Both the position numbers and the translations under genes were made by a program. Under the pieces are notes generated by a model. That model was given only the letters and a program-made list of their open reading frames with translations. It was not told the origin of the DNA and did no database searches. From positions 62,001-126,000 of the forward strand of contig NZ_AP018249.1 in NCBI RefSeq assembly GCF_002368295.1: DNA of 64,000 nt, in the 5' to 3' direction. Numbering within the stretch: position 1 is the first letter of the stretch; every line of letters starts with the position of its first letter. Source of the DNA: Tolypothrix tenuis PCC 7101 (lineage in GTDB: Bacteria > Cyanobacteriota > Cyanobacteriia > Cyanobacteriales > Nostocaceae). Shown here one piece after another: positions 1-9,685 of the stretch.

Positions 1-1771
1 GCCGCATAGCTGTACTTTGCGTTCCACCTGTAACTAGTTTTCCTGCCTTAGCTTGTGGTGAACCTTCAACAGTATCAAAAATAATGATATTCTGTTCTGC
101 TCCTTGGAAGCGATGAACTGTAGCGACTCTTACAGACTTGTCCGTAAGGTCTAAATCTTGCAGCAAACGTTGTATTAAACGTGCTTGGGCATTGTAAGGC
201 GCAATAATACCGACGCTGGAATTATTCGTCTGGGTACTTTGGTAAGCTAGATTGACTGCTACTAAAGCTGAGATAATATTAAAACGGCTGTGAGACTGCT
301 GTTCTTTAAAACAAAAAGCTGAGAGTTGGCTCAAGTCATACAAGATTAAAGCAGATCCTGGATGTGGCTGACTTTGGACAATCGGCATTGTCTTTTGCTC
401 TACACCAGAGCCATCTTGTAGTTGACCATTGTAAAAAAGCTGATTTGGTATTTTAGAAATAGCTGGATTCATGCGGTACTGTGTTTTTAACAGCACCATA
501 CGTAAGTCAATTTGTCCCTTGTTTACCTTTTGAGTAATACCCGCTTCGTCAAAGATATCTCGTTGTAGCCATTCCTGCGCTACTTCTGTCTCTGCTTGTG
601 AAATTGGCCCTAACTGACGAAAGTCACCAAAAATAGCAATGCGGCGATTAGCAAGGGTGCTGATATAAGCACAGTGGGGAATATAAGCCATACTCGCCTC
701 GTCCACTACTATGGCATCAAAACGGCGTTGGTAGATTTCTTTGGCGATCGCCGCTTTAGATAAGGTGCAGCCGACTACTGTGGCTTGTTTAATCAGTTCA
801 ACTTCTTTCTGCTTTAACTGTTCTTTGAGTGGTTGCAAAGCTTGTTTGACAGTGGCAATGTCATTTTGGATACTTTGACGTTGCAGTTCGGTTAGCTTTT
901 CAATACGAGATCGCTTGACTAAATCTCTGCGTTGTCTTTCTAACCGTTCAATTTGCTCTATTAATTTTGGATTCTGCTGACGTGCTACTCCTCTAACGTG
1001 TAACTGTGGAAATTCTTCTAAACTACCAGGAGTTGCAACTCCATAGCGCAACACTAAACCATTTTCATAAATAGGCGCACCTTGCAAATACTGGGCTACA
1101 CTTTTCATAGCTGTATCAACAGCAGTGTTGCTATGAGCCACTACCAAAACTGACTCACCAGCTTGAACCAATGCAGCTACAGTGATTCCCAAAGTTTTCG
1201 TTTTCCCTGTTCCTGGCGGCCCCCAAATAAAACTGACTTGGCGATTAAGTACCTTGTCAACAGCAGATTTCTGATATTCATTACAACCTATTGGTTTTTG
1301 TGATCGCTGCTCAATTTGATTTAACAGTTTTTGGCTATTGCTGCTTGAAGAGTTAGTTTCAGTTTTATCACCTAGTAATATTTCCGCTAAGTTTCTATTA
1401 GATAACTTTAAATTAGAGCTTTCTAGCAAACGCTTTTTCAATTCTTCCAATAAAAACCAGGGAGAAGTATAAAGTATAGCTGTAGAAATTGAATCTCCTA
1501 AATTTTTCTGTAATGCCAAAATAATATCAAAGCCTTCAACGGAAACTAAAATTCCGCTATATCTTTTGGTTTTATATTCTAAATCTACTGGAGTATCATC
1601 AGGGAAACGCAGTTCAGTATCGGTTGTAAATGAATATATATATTGACCGCCACGCTTACCCAACAATGAACCATCACTCAAAAAAGTTTTTTGTCCACCA
1701 CTTTTTCGTAATGCTTGAATTTCGTCATCAAGCGCTTTGTGAAATTGTTTTTGATATTCTGTGTAACCCAT
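1..1771 (-). CDS. SF1 DNA2/NAM7 (UPF1-like) helicase, partial at left edge
   Basis: A 590-codon open frame runs off the left edge. Its ATG is the first good start and reads MGYTEYQKQF. Visible superfamily 1 motifs, in order: Walker A GPPGTGKT near residue 185, motif II VDEAS near 353, motif III GDFRQLGPI near 378, motif IV QYRMN near 431, and the TVHRFQGAEQ motif near 550. Only the last motif (VI) and the C-terminus should lie outside the window. The N-terminal 170 residues carry no recognised domain. Family knowledge: UPF1/DNA2-like proteins are ATP-driven 5'-3' RNA or DNA helicases. It is divergent from the helicase/PLD pair starting at 2148, so the three genes may form one defence-related locus; that is inference. 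Confidence 0.9.
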   Translation of the reverse strand, partial: MGYTEYQKQFHKALDDEIQALRKSGGQKTFLSDGSLLGKRGGQYIYSFTTDTELRFPDDTPVDLEYKTKRYSGILVSVEGFDIILALQKNLGDSISTAILYTSPWFLLEELKKRLLESSNLKLSNRNLAEILLGDKTETNSSSSNSQKLLNQIEQRSQKPIGCNEYQKSAVDKVLNRQVSFIWGPPGTGKTKTLGITVAALVQAGESVLVVAHSNTAVDTAMKSVAQYLQGAPIYENGLVLRYGVATPGSLEEFPQLHVRGVARQQNPKLIEQIERLERQRRDLVKRSRIEKLTELQRQSIQNDIATVKQALQPLKEQLKQKEVELIKQATVVGCTLSKAAIAKEIYQRRFDAIVVDEASMAYIPHCAYISTLANRRIAIFGDFRQLGPISQAETEVAQEWLQRDIFDEAGITQKVNKGQIDLRMVLLKTQYRMNPAISKIPNQLFYNGQLQDGSGVEQKTMPIVQSQPHPGSALILYDLSQLSAFCFKEQQSHSRFNIISALVAVNLAYQSTQTNNSSVGIIAPYNAQARLIQRLLQDLDLTDKSVRVATVHRFQGAEQNIIIFDTVEGSPQAKAGKLVTGGTQSTAMR

Positions 1772-2147
1772 TGGGGCACCCCTTAAAAAATTCTATTTCC
1801 AATTTGGTCAAAATTTTTTCCAATAGCTACGGTGTAAACCGTATTCTTTGATGTACAGTATGGTGGTTTTTTCAAGCAGGTTGGGTAATCGACAATCCGG
1901 ATGAACTTGCTACTATCTCGCAATAGAAGTCTGAAATTCAACAAGCAATTGCAATCGCGGCGATACTTAAGTACTTTGAAAATTAGTCTCACCAGTGACA
2001 AGCCAGCGCAGACAGCTTTCTAGAGATTTGAGTCATTAAGCCAATCTCACAGTTACAGCAAGCTAAATCAGTATATTTACTATTTATTAGTAATACGTAA
2101 TACAAAATATAATAAGTATAGTTTATGTTTCCTTAATAAATTTATTT
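1772..2147. promoter_or_regulatory. Divergent promoter region between two helicase genes
   Basis: 376 bases separate the two divergent helicase starts. The stretch is AT-rich. A TATAAT -10-like hexamer at 2108-2113, 34 bases before the 2148 start, has no strong -35 box at the expected spacing. No convincing gene is present; the short reading frame on the minus strand here has no recognisable product. No clear Shine-Dalgarno precedes 2148. Confidence 0.45.
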
Positions 2148-5100
2148 ATGTCAAATAGCTTGCCATCATTACCTACAAAAGCAGGAAAGATAGATGAAAT
2201 AAATGCTGAAGATTGGGGTTACAAGTTTGTTGGCAGGTCAATTGACAACTTTATTAGGGATGTAGAAGGAGAAGCCGCTTTAATAGCCAATTCAGATTTT
2301 CGCGATCGCCGTGCCTATGCTGAAGATTTAATTTTTAATTTGGTTGGTCTAGATCCTTGTCTATTTTATGTGCGTCGCAAAGAACAAGGACAACAAGCAG
2401 ACGAAGAGAAATGGGAACTGACAATAGCTACAGACTTAGATAATGTCGAACTACCAGCAATACTGCGTGAGTGTAGTAAAACTTTGGGATTAGTGGCTAT
2501 AGTCAGTCAAGGTGGTTATGGTGGTTTAAAAGTACTGTCAGCCAGATTGCTACCTTTTAATAGAGGACAAGCAGATAGTTTTGCTGTACCTTTTCGGCTA
2601 CGTTTGCGCTCCAGCCATAGATATCACATTGGAGTACCCTCTTCTGCATGGGCGCGTATAGTAACCATGCCTTTACTCAGTGATTCTAAACCCACAGAAG
2701 AGCAATTACAGGCTTGGAAAGTATTTGAAAATATTGAAGAGCGCCTTGCCAAAACACGTCAATTTTGTGTGCCTTTTGTAAATCATAACTATGGTGAAGC
2801 TACAAGAAATATTACATTTATCATTGATGCTAATTCCGCCACTGTAGATGGAACTCTAGAATCTTTAATAGATGTTGATGATTTTTGGCAAAGAGCAAAA
2901 CGGGCACGCAATCAAAATCTCAAAGCGTTAGAAACAATTTATAGTAAAGGAAAAAGTGACGGACGTGAATTAGGAACAATTGAATCAATCGAAGTAGAAA
3001 GCAGCAGAATTAGAGTTAGGTTAGATTCTGAAATTTTCGACTTGATATCTGGAGGGCTTTATCAGCTACCAGATACAGGATTTCTATCTTTTGAAGCTGC
3101 TGGTGATATTGTTCAAATAAAACGCAAGAAGAAAGCATTACAAGATTTAGAATATGGGCGCACGCAAAATCCTTATTTAAGCCAATTTTTATTTGATGCA
3201 TCCAAAGCAAGGCTTCCTCAAGAAATTATTACAATTCAACAACAAAATTTATTACTTAAAACCGCAAATTCTTTTCAGAAATCAGCTGTAGAGATAGTAT
3301 TAGCTGCACCAGACTTAGCCTTGATTCAAGGGCCGCCAGGAACAGGTAAAACTACGGTAATAGCAGAGATTTGCTATCAAGTTGCATTGCGGGGAGGACG
3401 TACACTCATTGCATCACAAGCAAATTTAGCAGTAGATAATGCCCTTAGTCGTTTACAACACAATCCAGTTATCCGTGCTGTACGTAAAGGCAAGCGTGGT
3501 TCTGTTGCTCCGGAGGGTGAGCAATTTCTTGAAGACAGAGTTATTGGGAGATGGCTGCAAAATACTGCGACTGACTGTGAAAAAAATTTATCTATACATA
3601 TTGATAATATAAACATTCTACCACAATTACTAGCATCATCTCAAAAATTTGAAGCTTATTTAAATTTAGAAAAAACATTTGATTTTAATCAGAGAAGATT
3701 ACAAGAATATGTAAATAATTTAAAATCAAATAAGCAAATAATAGAAAATCAGCATAATCTAGCTAAAACTAAACAAACAGAATTAGAGTTTCTGCTTTCT
3801 AGCTTAAATGATTTGCTTGTTTCCTTTCCTCAAATAAATTGGACAGAATCAAAAGTTAGCCATTTATTCGTTCGTCTCCAGCCATACATCAATAGTCATA
3901 GAGCAGCACAAAATCTAGCTGCAAATTTACATATAGTAATTGAGAAAATAAATCTTAATCCTACAGAGCAAAATTTATTTGGCAAAGCTGCTTGGGTAAA
4001 CAATAAAGTCAACAATGTGTTACCTGAAGTGAGAACAGCATTAAATCAAGCAAATAATACAGTTATAAAAATGCGTGAAGTTGATGCCGCAAATCAGGTT
4101 TTACAGCAGCACCATCGAGATTTAATTCACTTACGACAAAATTACAACAACAGTTTTTCTATCCAAAATAGTCAACACCAAGAAATTGTGAGTCTGCAAA
4201 ATCGTATCTCAGAAATTGGTTTAGCAGTAATTGAGTTAGATAGATGGTTATCTAATAATCAAAATTTGCGTCAATTTTTGTATAATTTTTTGCAAGAACG
4301 CAAGCAATTGAATAAGAATTCAATAGAATTATCTCCTAGATTATTAGCGTTATTTGCTGAGATTAAATCTAATCCTTGTGAAGGAACTTTACAGGACTTT
4401 GCAGAAAAATTCAATAATTTAATTGGAACATATCGTCAGTGGGATCAAGCCTACATTATTGCTAGTAAACTTGATGCTTTCATCTCTTCTATATTGAAAA
4501 AATTATCTACAAAACCTCCTAGTGAAGAAGCCATTTCTAAAGCTATGAAGGCATTGTCACTTAAGGAACTAACTTCTTTATCAGCTTTACAAAAGCTACG
4601 CCAATTAACGCATTCCTGTATAACAGAATTAGAAAAACCATTAGGGTTTTTGGCACAAATTATGGAATTTATTTTAGCTGTTGCATCTCAGCTAAAGCTA
4701 TGCAAGCCTAGTCGCCGTACCACTGCTATGGCAACTCTAGAAGCGGTAAAAAGGTTAGCTCCTATTATTATCCAAAAATCTCAACCAAGTAACATTGATA
4801 CTGTTGTTAATACCTTTACTGATGAACTTGTTAATACTATAATCTTCAATGCTCGTACCTGGCTCAATGACCTGCAAGCAAATACACAACACAGGATGGA
4901 ACTGCTGCAAGAACAATTCGATAAGCAAAGGGCTTTGGTTTTAAACCTTGAAGAGCAAATATCTCGAACGGAAGAGCTTATAGCAACAGCTAGTACTAAT
5001 ATTGACTCTCAATTACATCAAGTTACCTTGCTCTGGCAAAGGCTCTCAAATTTACAATATATACCAACTAGATTACGCATTTTAATTGAAAATTATCAAC

Positions 5101-6584
5101 ATAATCCTAAGGCTAGTTTAGCTCAAGTAGCAGAGTTTGCTGCACAGTTAGATTCTTGGGAACATTATATTAACGAAATAGAACAATTAATTCCATCATT
5201 AAATCCTTTCAGTGTACTTGAGAATATAAAAAATGAAATAGCAGTTGAGCATACTCAGCAAGAAACAAATACCAAAAATTTATTAAATCAACTTCAAGAG
5301 AGCAAACAAAAGCTTTCTAACATTGATAGACAGTTACAGCAACAACAAGAAAATTTACAAAAAGAAAGAAATTGGTGGGAACAATATTGGCAAAAAATTC
5401 CTAAAGAATTTAAGCCAAGTATTCCATCAAATGAGTTATTCAATACAATATTTTTACAAAATTTTCAAGCTCAATTTCCTGTTTGGCAACATGAATTAGA
5501 GAACTCACAAGCTTATCTCCAGCGATATCAAATTTTAGTGTCTGATTGGATTACTAAGTTACATCATCCTACAGAACAAGACCGGAAAGAGTTACAACGG
5601 ATTTATTTAGATAATGCAAATGTTATTGGTATAACTTGTAGTCAATCAGCTAGTAGAGATTTTTCTGAAGAATTTAAATCATTTGATGTCGTTATTATTG
5701 ACGAAGTTAGTAAATGTACTCCTCCAGAGTTACTAATACCCGCTTTAAAAGCTAAAAAATTAATTTTAGTTGGGGATCATCGTCAGTTACCACCTATGTT
5801 AGATACTAATACTTTAGAAGAAATTGCTGAGGAATTAGGAAGTACAAGAGAAGAAATAAGTTATTTAGAAGAATCTTTGTTTAAAAGTTTATTTGAACAA
5901 GCACAAGAAAGTATTAAAGTCATGCTGAATACTCAATATCGTATGCATCCCATGATTATGGGAGCAATTAACCAATTTTACGATAATCAGCTAAAATGTG
6001 GCCTCGAAAATCCTGACAAGCAAAGGGCACATAATTTTACTAACTCGATAATTCAAGATAATAAGCATATTGTTTGGGTTAAAACACCTATTCAGCAAGG
6101 TTTTAAAGAACAAGTAGATGGAACTTCATTTGTAAATATTAAAGAAGTTGATATTATTGAAAAGTTATGCGACCAATTTGAGCAAATTTGGTCTAGCAAG
6201 GTTAAAAAAGGTCAGCCTAGAAAAGAAATTGGAATTATTACTTTCTACGGACGACAGATAAAGTTAATCGAAGACCGTATAGATATTAGACGTTATCCTT
6301 CATTGCATATTCGCACAGGTACGGTTGATAGATTTCAAGGTATGGAAAGACAAATCATCATAGTAAGTATGGTTCGGAACAATGGCCAAGGAAAAGTTGG
6401 CTTTGCCAAGAAACCAGAACGTGTGAATGTTGCTTTTTCTCGAGCTCAAGAATTGTTAGTAATTGTTGGTTGTCACTCGCTCTTTACACAGCAGCATGGT
6501 AGCGTCGGGGCTATATACTCCAATGTTTCAAATATTGTACGTATTAATGGAGGTTTTATAGATGTTTCTGACATCCTCTGCTAA
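2148..6584 (+). CDS. UPF1-like SF1 helicase with very long coiled-coil insert; Mokosh-like helicase candidate
   Basis: 1478 residues. Superfamily 1 motifs: Walker A GPPGTGKT near 396, motif II IIDEVSK near 1180, motif III GDHRQLPPM near 1207, motif IV TQYRMHP near 1261, TVDRFQGMERQ near 1391, and motif VI NVAFSRAQ near 1426. About 770 residues rich in Gln, Glu, Leu and Asn separate motif I from motif II and read as long coiled coil, far longer than the usual insert in this family. The N-terminal 380 residues are unrecognised and show no kinase motifs. The stop overlaps the start of the PLD-domain gene by 23 bases, so the two are translationally coupled. A COG1112-type helicase paired with a PLD nuclease is, as I recall it, the hallmark of Mokosh antiphage systems. 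The helicase call is firm; the defence role is inference. Confidence 0.85.
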   Translation: MSNSLPSLPTKAGKIDEINAEDWGYKFVGRSIDNFIRDVEGEAALIANSDFRDRRAYAEDLIFNLVGLDPCLFYVRRKEQGQQADEEKWELTIATDLDNVELPAILRECSKTLGLVAIVSQGGYGGLKVLSARLLPFNRGQADSFAVPFRLRLRSSHRYHIGVPSSAWARIVTMPLLSDSKPTEEQLQAWKVFENIEERLAKTRQFCVPFVNHNYGEATRNITFIIDANSATVDGTLESLIDVDDFWQRAKRARNQNLKALETIYSKGKSDGRELGTIESIEVESSRIRVRLDSEIFDLISGGLYQLPDTGFLSFEAAGDIVQIKRKKKALQDLEYGRTQNPYLSQFLFDASKARLPQEIITIQQQNLLLKTANSFQKSAVEIVLAAPDLALIQGPPGTGKTTVIAEICYQVALRGGRTLIASQANLAVDNALSRLQHNPVIRAVRKGKRGSVAPEGEQFLEDRVIGRWLQNTATDCEKNLSIHIDNINILPQLLASSQKFEAYLNLEKTFDFNQRRLQEYVNNLKSNKQIIENQHNLAKTKQTELEFLLSSLNDLLVSFPQINWTESKVSHLFVRLQPYINSHRAAQNLAANLHIVIEKINLNPTEQNLFGKAAWVNNKVNNVLPEVRTALNQANNTVIKMREVDAANQVLQQHHRDLIHLRQNYNNSFSIQNSQHQEIVSLQNRISEIGLAVIELDRWLSNNQNLRQFLYNFLQERKQLNKNSIELSPRLLALFAEIKSNPCEGTLQDFAEKFNNLIGTYRQWDQAYIIASKLDAFISSILKKLSTKPPSEEAISKAMKALSLKELTSLSALQKLRQLTHSCITELEKPLGFLAQIMEFILAVASQLKLCKPSRRTTAMATLEAVKRLAPIIIQKSQPSNIDTVVNTFTDELVNTIIFNARTWLNDLQANTQHRMELLQEQFDKQRALVLNLEEQISRTEELIATASTNIDSQLHQVTLLWQRLSNLQYIPTRLRILIENYQHNPKASLAQVAEFAAQLDSWEHYINEIEQLIPSLNPFSVLENIKNEIAVEHTQQETNTKNLLNQLQESKQKLSNIDRQLQQQQENLQKERNWWEQYWQKIPKEFKPSIPSNELFNTIFLQNFQAQFPVWQHELENSQAYLQRYQILVSDWITKLHHPTEQDRKELQRIYLDNANVIGITCSQSASRDFSEEFKSFDVVIIDEVSKCTPPELLIPALKAKKLILVGDHRQLPPMLDTNTLEEIAEELGSTREEISYLEESLFKSLFEQAQESIKVMLNTQYRMHPMIMGAINQFYDNQLKCGLENPDKQRAHNFTNSIIQDNKHIVWVKTPIQQGFKEQVDGTSFVNIKEVDIIEKLCDQFEQIWSSKVKKGQPRKEIGIITFYGRQIKLIEDRIDIRRYPSLHIRTGTVDRFQGMERQIIIVSMVRNNGQGKVGFAKKPERVNVAFSRAQELLVIVGCHSLFTQQHGSVGAIYSNVSNIVRINGGFIDVSDILC

Positions 6585-8427
6585 ACCAATTGACCAAGAA
6601 CTGCGTGAATCAGTAGATAAGATTGAAAGGCAAAGTCCTAGTTTATCAGTTTTAGCAGCTCGTAGCTTCCGCTATAGGGTTACACAAGCTGTCGTCCAAG
6701 TTACTATCAGCGAGTCTCGCAAATTTAATATCTTAGAAGAGTTTTTACTTCGTGCAGGTATAGAACTTCAACCTCCACCGACTGAAGATGAATTAGCTGC
6801 TATTTTAGGTTTAGACTCTATATTTATTCGCAGCACTACAGCAAATCTTCAAGGGTTAAACATACTAACGGCAGCATCTAACTACCAGATTCAAATAACT
6901 GCCCAAGGACGAGAGTTTTATAATATAGGTTCCCTACCACAAGAACCAAAGACTAAAGAAATTTTTGCTATATTTGACCCATTAACAGAAAATATTTTAT
7001 TTGATTATTCACCTTTAAGTAACTTGAAGATAGGTAATATACCTGATTTAACAGAGGCTATAAACATAAATAATATTTTCAATTTTTCTTCAGTATCTAT
7101 AGAGGAATTACAGCAATTAGTCAAAAACTCAAATTTAGGACTACATATTCCTGATGAAGGTAACCTAGTTACCTCCTGCGGTGTGGTTGCTTCTGAGATA
7201 CTTTACCAAAAAATTTCAATATTTATCATTTTCGATAGTATCGAAAATCAAATAAAGCTAGAAGCAAGACGTGGCAATAAAATTATCCAAGATGCATCAA
7301 GTGTATTGAATAGAATTGTTGGTGAATCTCAGGTATTGTTGCAATCTTTATTTGAGTTGACCGACGAAGAAATTAGATATCAGTGTGAGGAAATACTTAG
7401 GCACAAAAACGTTGAGGTTGAGAATCGAATAGAAAATATTCGCAAACAAGTGCGAGAAAATGCTTTACTAGCATCGCAAAAACAGCAGAGTTCTGATTCT
7501 GAGACTAAAAATTTTGAATCTGGCACAGCTGTGCAGTTACGTGGCAGCAAAATATCTCAAGAACTAGAAAAAATATTAGATTCTGCAAATAGCCAAATTC
7601 TCATCTATTCTCCTTGGATAAGTAGGAAAGTCGTAAACAATGAATTTATTAAACGACTTCAGAAGTTAGCTGAAAAAGGGGTTTGGATTATTATTGGACA
7701 TGGCATTTCTAAGAGTGAAGAAGCCGAAGAAAGACCTATTCCTCCACAAGTTGAAGAGCAACTGCGTGCTATTCGTACTCGTGAGGGATTACCAGCAGTA
7801 CAAATATTCTGGCTAGGGGGTTCTCATGCCAAAGAAGTGATTGTTGACCAAAAAGTTCATCTTTTGGGTTCCAATAACCTTCTTTCCTATCGTGCTGATT
7901 GGCGATTATGGGATGAATCTGTATATAAAGTTACACTTCCTGAGCAAGTCAAGGAAGCTTACGAATTTTATGCAAAGCGGTTTCAAGCAAAAGCAAAGCA
8001 ATTATGGAGTCAAGCCATACAAAACCGTGATACTACTCTCGCTACAGAGGCCATTTGTTTGTGCGGTTCTCTATCCCTAGAAGAATCTGCTTTAAAGATA
8101 ATCCAACAATATTCTTGGTTGGAACTTTATCCTATATGGTTACATATGGTATCTCAAGGTTTGAGATCTAAACAAATATCACCATCATCAGCTTATTTTC
8201 CAGTTGCGCTTTCCTTGTTAAGTCAGATTTCATCGGATGCTGCTTATATAGAGTCGGTGCGTGAAGCTTGGAAAAAAGTAATAGGCAGGATTGCGTATTT
8301 AAGTCAAGATACTGCTCTGAAATTAGTGAATGATTCATGGGCTGAATTTACCTACCTTAGTATTACTCAGCAATCTATCAGATCACCCGCCCAATTTATA
8401 TCTAAATACATAATGGCGCGACAATAA
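6562..8427 (+). CDS. PLD-family nuclease-like protein with N-terminal winged-helix-like region
   Basis: 621 residues. GGAGG sits 8 bases before the ATG, inside the end of the upstream helicase gene. A single complete HKD motif, HAKEVIVD followed six residues later by GSNN, begins near residue 422 and fits H-x-K-x4-D-x6-G-S-x-N exactly. It is preceded by the beta-strand pattern ILIYSPWIS near 347, typical of PLD-like nucleases. Residues about 40-115 look like a winged helix (LAAILGLDS, then ITAQGREFY). Only one HKD is visible; single-HKD enzymes such as Nuc and BfiI build the active site across a dimer. The C-terminal 150 residues are helical and unrecognised. Coupling to the helicase suggests a two-component complex, with the helicase recognising nucleic acid and the PLD domain cutting it. 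It could also be a catalytically altered regulator. Confidence 0.8.
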   Translation: MFLTSSAKPIDQELRESVDKIERQSPSLSVLAARSFRYRVTQAVVQVTISESRKFNILEEFLLRAGIELQPPPTEDELAAILGLDSIFIRSTTANLQGLNILTAASNYQIQITAQGREFYNIGSLPQEPKTKEIFAIFDPLTENILFDYSPLSNLKIGNIPDLTEAININNIFNFSSVSIEELQQLVKNSNLGLHIPDEGNLVTSCGVVASEILYQKISIFIIFDSIENQIKLEARRGNKIIQDASSVLNRIVGESQVLLQSLFELTDEEIRYQCEEILRHKNVEVENRIENIRKQVRENALLASQKQQSSDSETKNFESGTAVQLRGSKISQELEKILDSANSQILIYSPWISRKVVNNEFIKRLQKLAEKGVWIIIGHGISKSEEAEERPIPPQVEEQLRAIRTREGLPAVQIFWLGGSHAKEVIVDQKVHLLGSNNLLSYRADWRLWDESVYKVTLPEQVKEAYEFYAKRFQAKAKQLWSQAIQNRDTTLATEAICLCGSLSLEESALKIIQQYSWLELYPIWLHMVSQGLRSKQISPSSAYFPVALSLLSQISSDAAYIESVREAWKKVIGRIAYLSQDTALKLVNDSWAEFTYLSITQQSIRSPAQFISKYIMARQ

Positions 8428-8620
8428 CAATCAGTTAAGTAAATCAACCTTAAAAAACTGAAAATAGATTTTGGAAATTACTTTGCTCCACTGTGTTACT
8501 TACCCTGGGGGAATGCGTTTCCCAATGTAATGCTATTAAATTAATCAAGACCATATGATATATATTTCCCACATTTCTACGTTGCTATCAAAATTCGGCA
8601 TGAGAGCTTTGGCAAGCCAT

Positions 8621-9685
8621 TTACTCTTTTAGCTCATCCGGAAACCGCCGCATCATCTCCTGTACTTCCACCGCATCCCCCGAAGGCGTATACACGACTC
8701 CTCCAGACATAGCAAGTGCAATCCTTTGCTTCCTTGCCCACTCAAACCAATCACTCACATCCGATGTCACCACATTCTTGCTCTTAGCCCCACTCTTGCA
8801 GCTGTTGATAAACAACCCAGTCGGATTGTCACACCATCCCTCGTGAATTGCTTCTTTTACACGAGCGATCGCCCCAGGTACATTCACCCAATATTTCTTC
8901 ACCACCCCCAAGCATGGCTCTGGGTTTATCCGCAGTCGCCGCAACTCAGTACAGACCTCAGCAATTTCGTGCTTACTCGGTTTATACGTACTTGAATCGA
9001 CTTCAACTTCCGGCTCGGAAAATGGGTCTTCATGAGGGTCTATCTCACTCGTTGAGTTATCTTGTTCAATTTCATCAACGAAGTGAGTAATTTGGGGTTG
9101 CTCTGGTTTTGGAGCTTGGCAAACTGGCTCATATAAGCTTTGTTTTACTTCTTCATCCTTTTTTTCCCCAACAGCAGTGTTGTTGTTTTTTAAAGGTTTT
9201 AGAGTATTTCTATATGTTGCCAGATTATTCGCATCGATGCGCGAGTTTTTTGGCACAGATATGTCAATTTTTTCGCATCGAAAAAGTACTTTGGGTAGCA
9301 GATGTTGGTATTGAGCAAATCCTAGTAGTTTTGAGGCATAACCTAACACGACCTCATCAAATTCCAGATTAAGCCAGCCCAGATTTAACCTGTATTTATA
9401 GGCTGTGTCCTTTGGGAAGCGGTTTGCTCTGAGCTTTTCTACGAATTTATCTGCTACTAGCTCTGTGAGATGCCTGCTGATTGTTTCTCGACAATAACCC
9501 AAAATATCAGCCAATTCCTCAAAGGTGATCCTCACCCACTCTTGTCCATAGTAGTGCTTGCCATCAAGCCAAGAAAGTATCGCTGCTTTGCACTTCTGGC
9601 GACGGTTGAAAAATTGCAGAAATTCCTTGAGGATGTTGACGGGAGTGTGTATTTGTCCGAGTACTGCGGAGGTAAAGCTAGTCAT
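8621..9685 (-). CDS. Winged-helix DNA-binding protein of cyanobacterial plasmid type
   Basis: 354 residues. GGGAGG lies 6 bases before the ATG, and the ATG overlaps the stop of the AlkB-like gene by 4 bases (ATGA). Residues about 30-85 contain a winged-helix pattern (ITFEELADILGY, then RETISRHLTELV), as in plasmid replication or regulatory proteins whose helix-turn-helix reads out a short repeat. The middle is acidic and low in complexity (about 195-240), and the C-terminus has a second conserved-looking helical block. It is the last gene of a minus-strand operon with AlkB-like and DinD-like genes. Either a replication initiator or a transcription regulator is possible; no catalytic motif decides between them. 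Confidence 0.6.
   Translation of the reverse strand: MTSFTSAVLGQIHTPVNILKEFLQFFNRRQKCKAAILSWLDGKHYYGQEWVRITFEELADILGYCRETISRHLTELVADKFVEKLRANRFPKDTAYKYRLNLGWLNLEFDEVVLGYASKLLGFAQYQHLLPKVLFRCEKIDISVPKNSRIDANNLATYRNTLKPLKNNNTAVGEKKDEEVKQSLYEPVCQAPKPEQPQITHFVDEIEQDNSTSEIDPHEDPFSEPEVEVDSSTYKPSKHEIAEVCTELRRLRINPEPCLGVVKKYWVNVPGAIARVKEAIHEGWCDNPTGLFINSCKSGAKSKNVVTSDVSDWFEWARKQRIALAMSGGVVYTPSGDAVEVQEMMRRFPDELKE

Noticed and set aside
1783..2001. 72-codon minus-strand frame between the helicases
   Set aside because: No recognisable product or ribosome site; it lies in the divergent promoter region.
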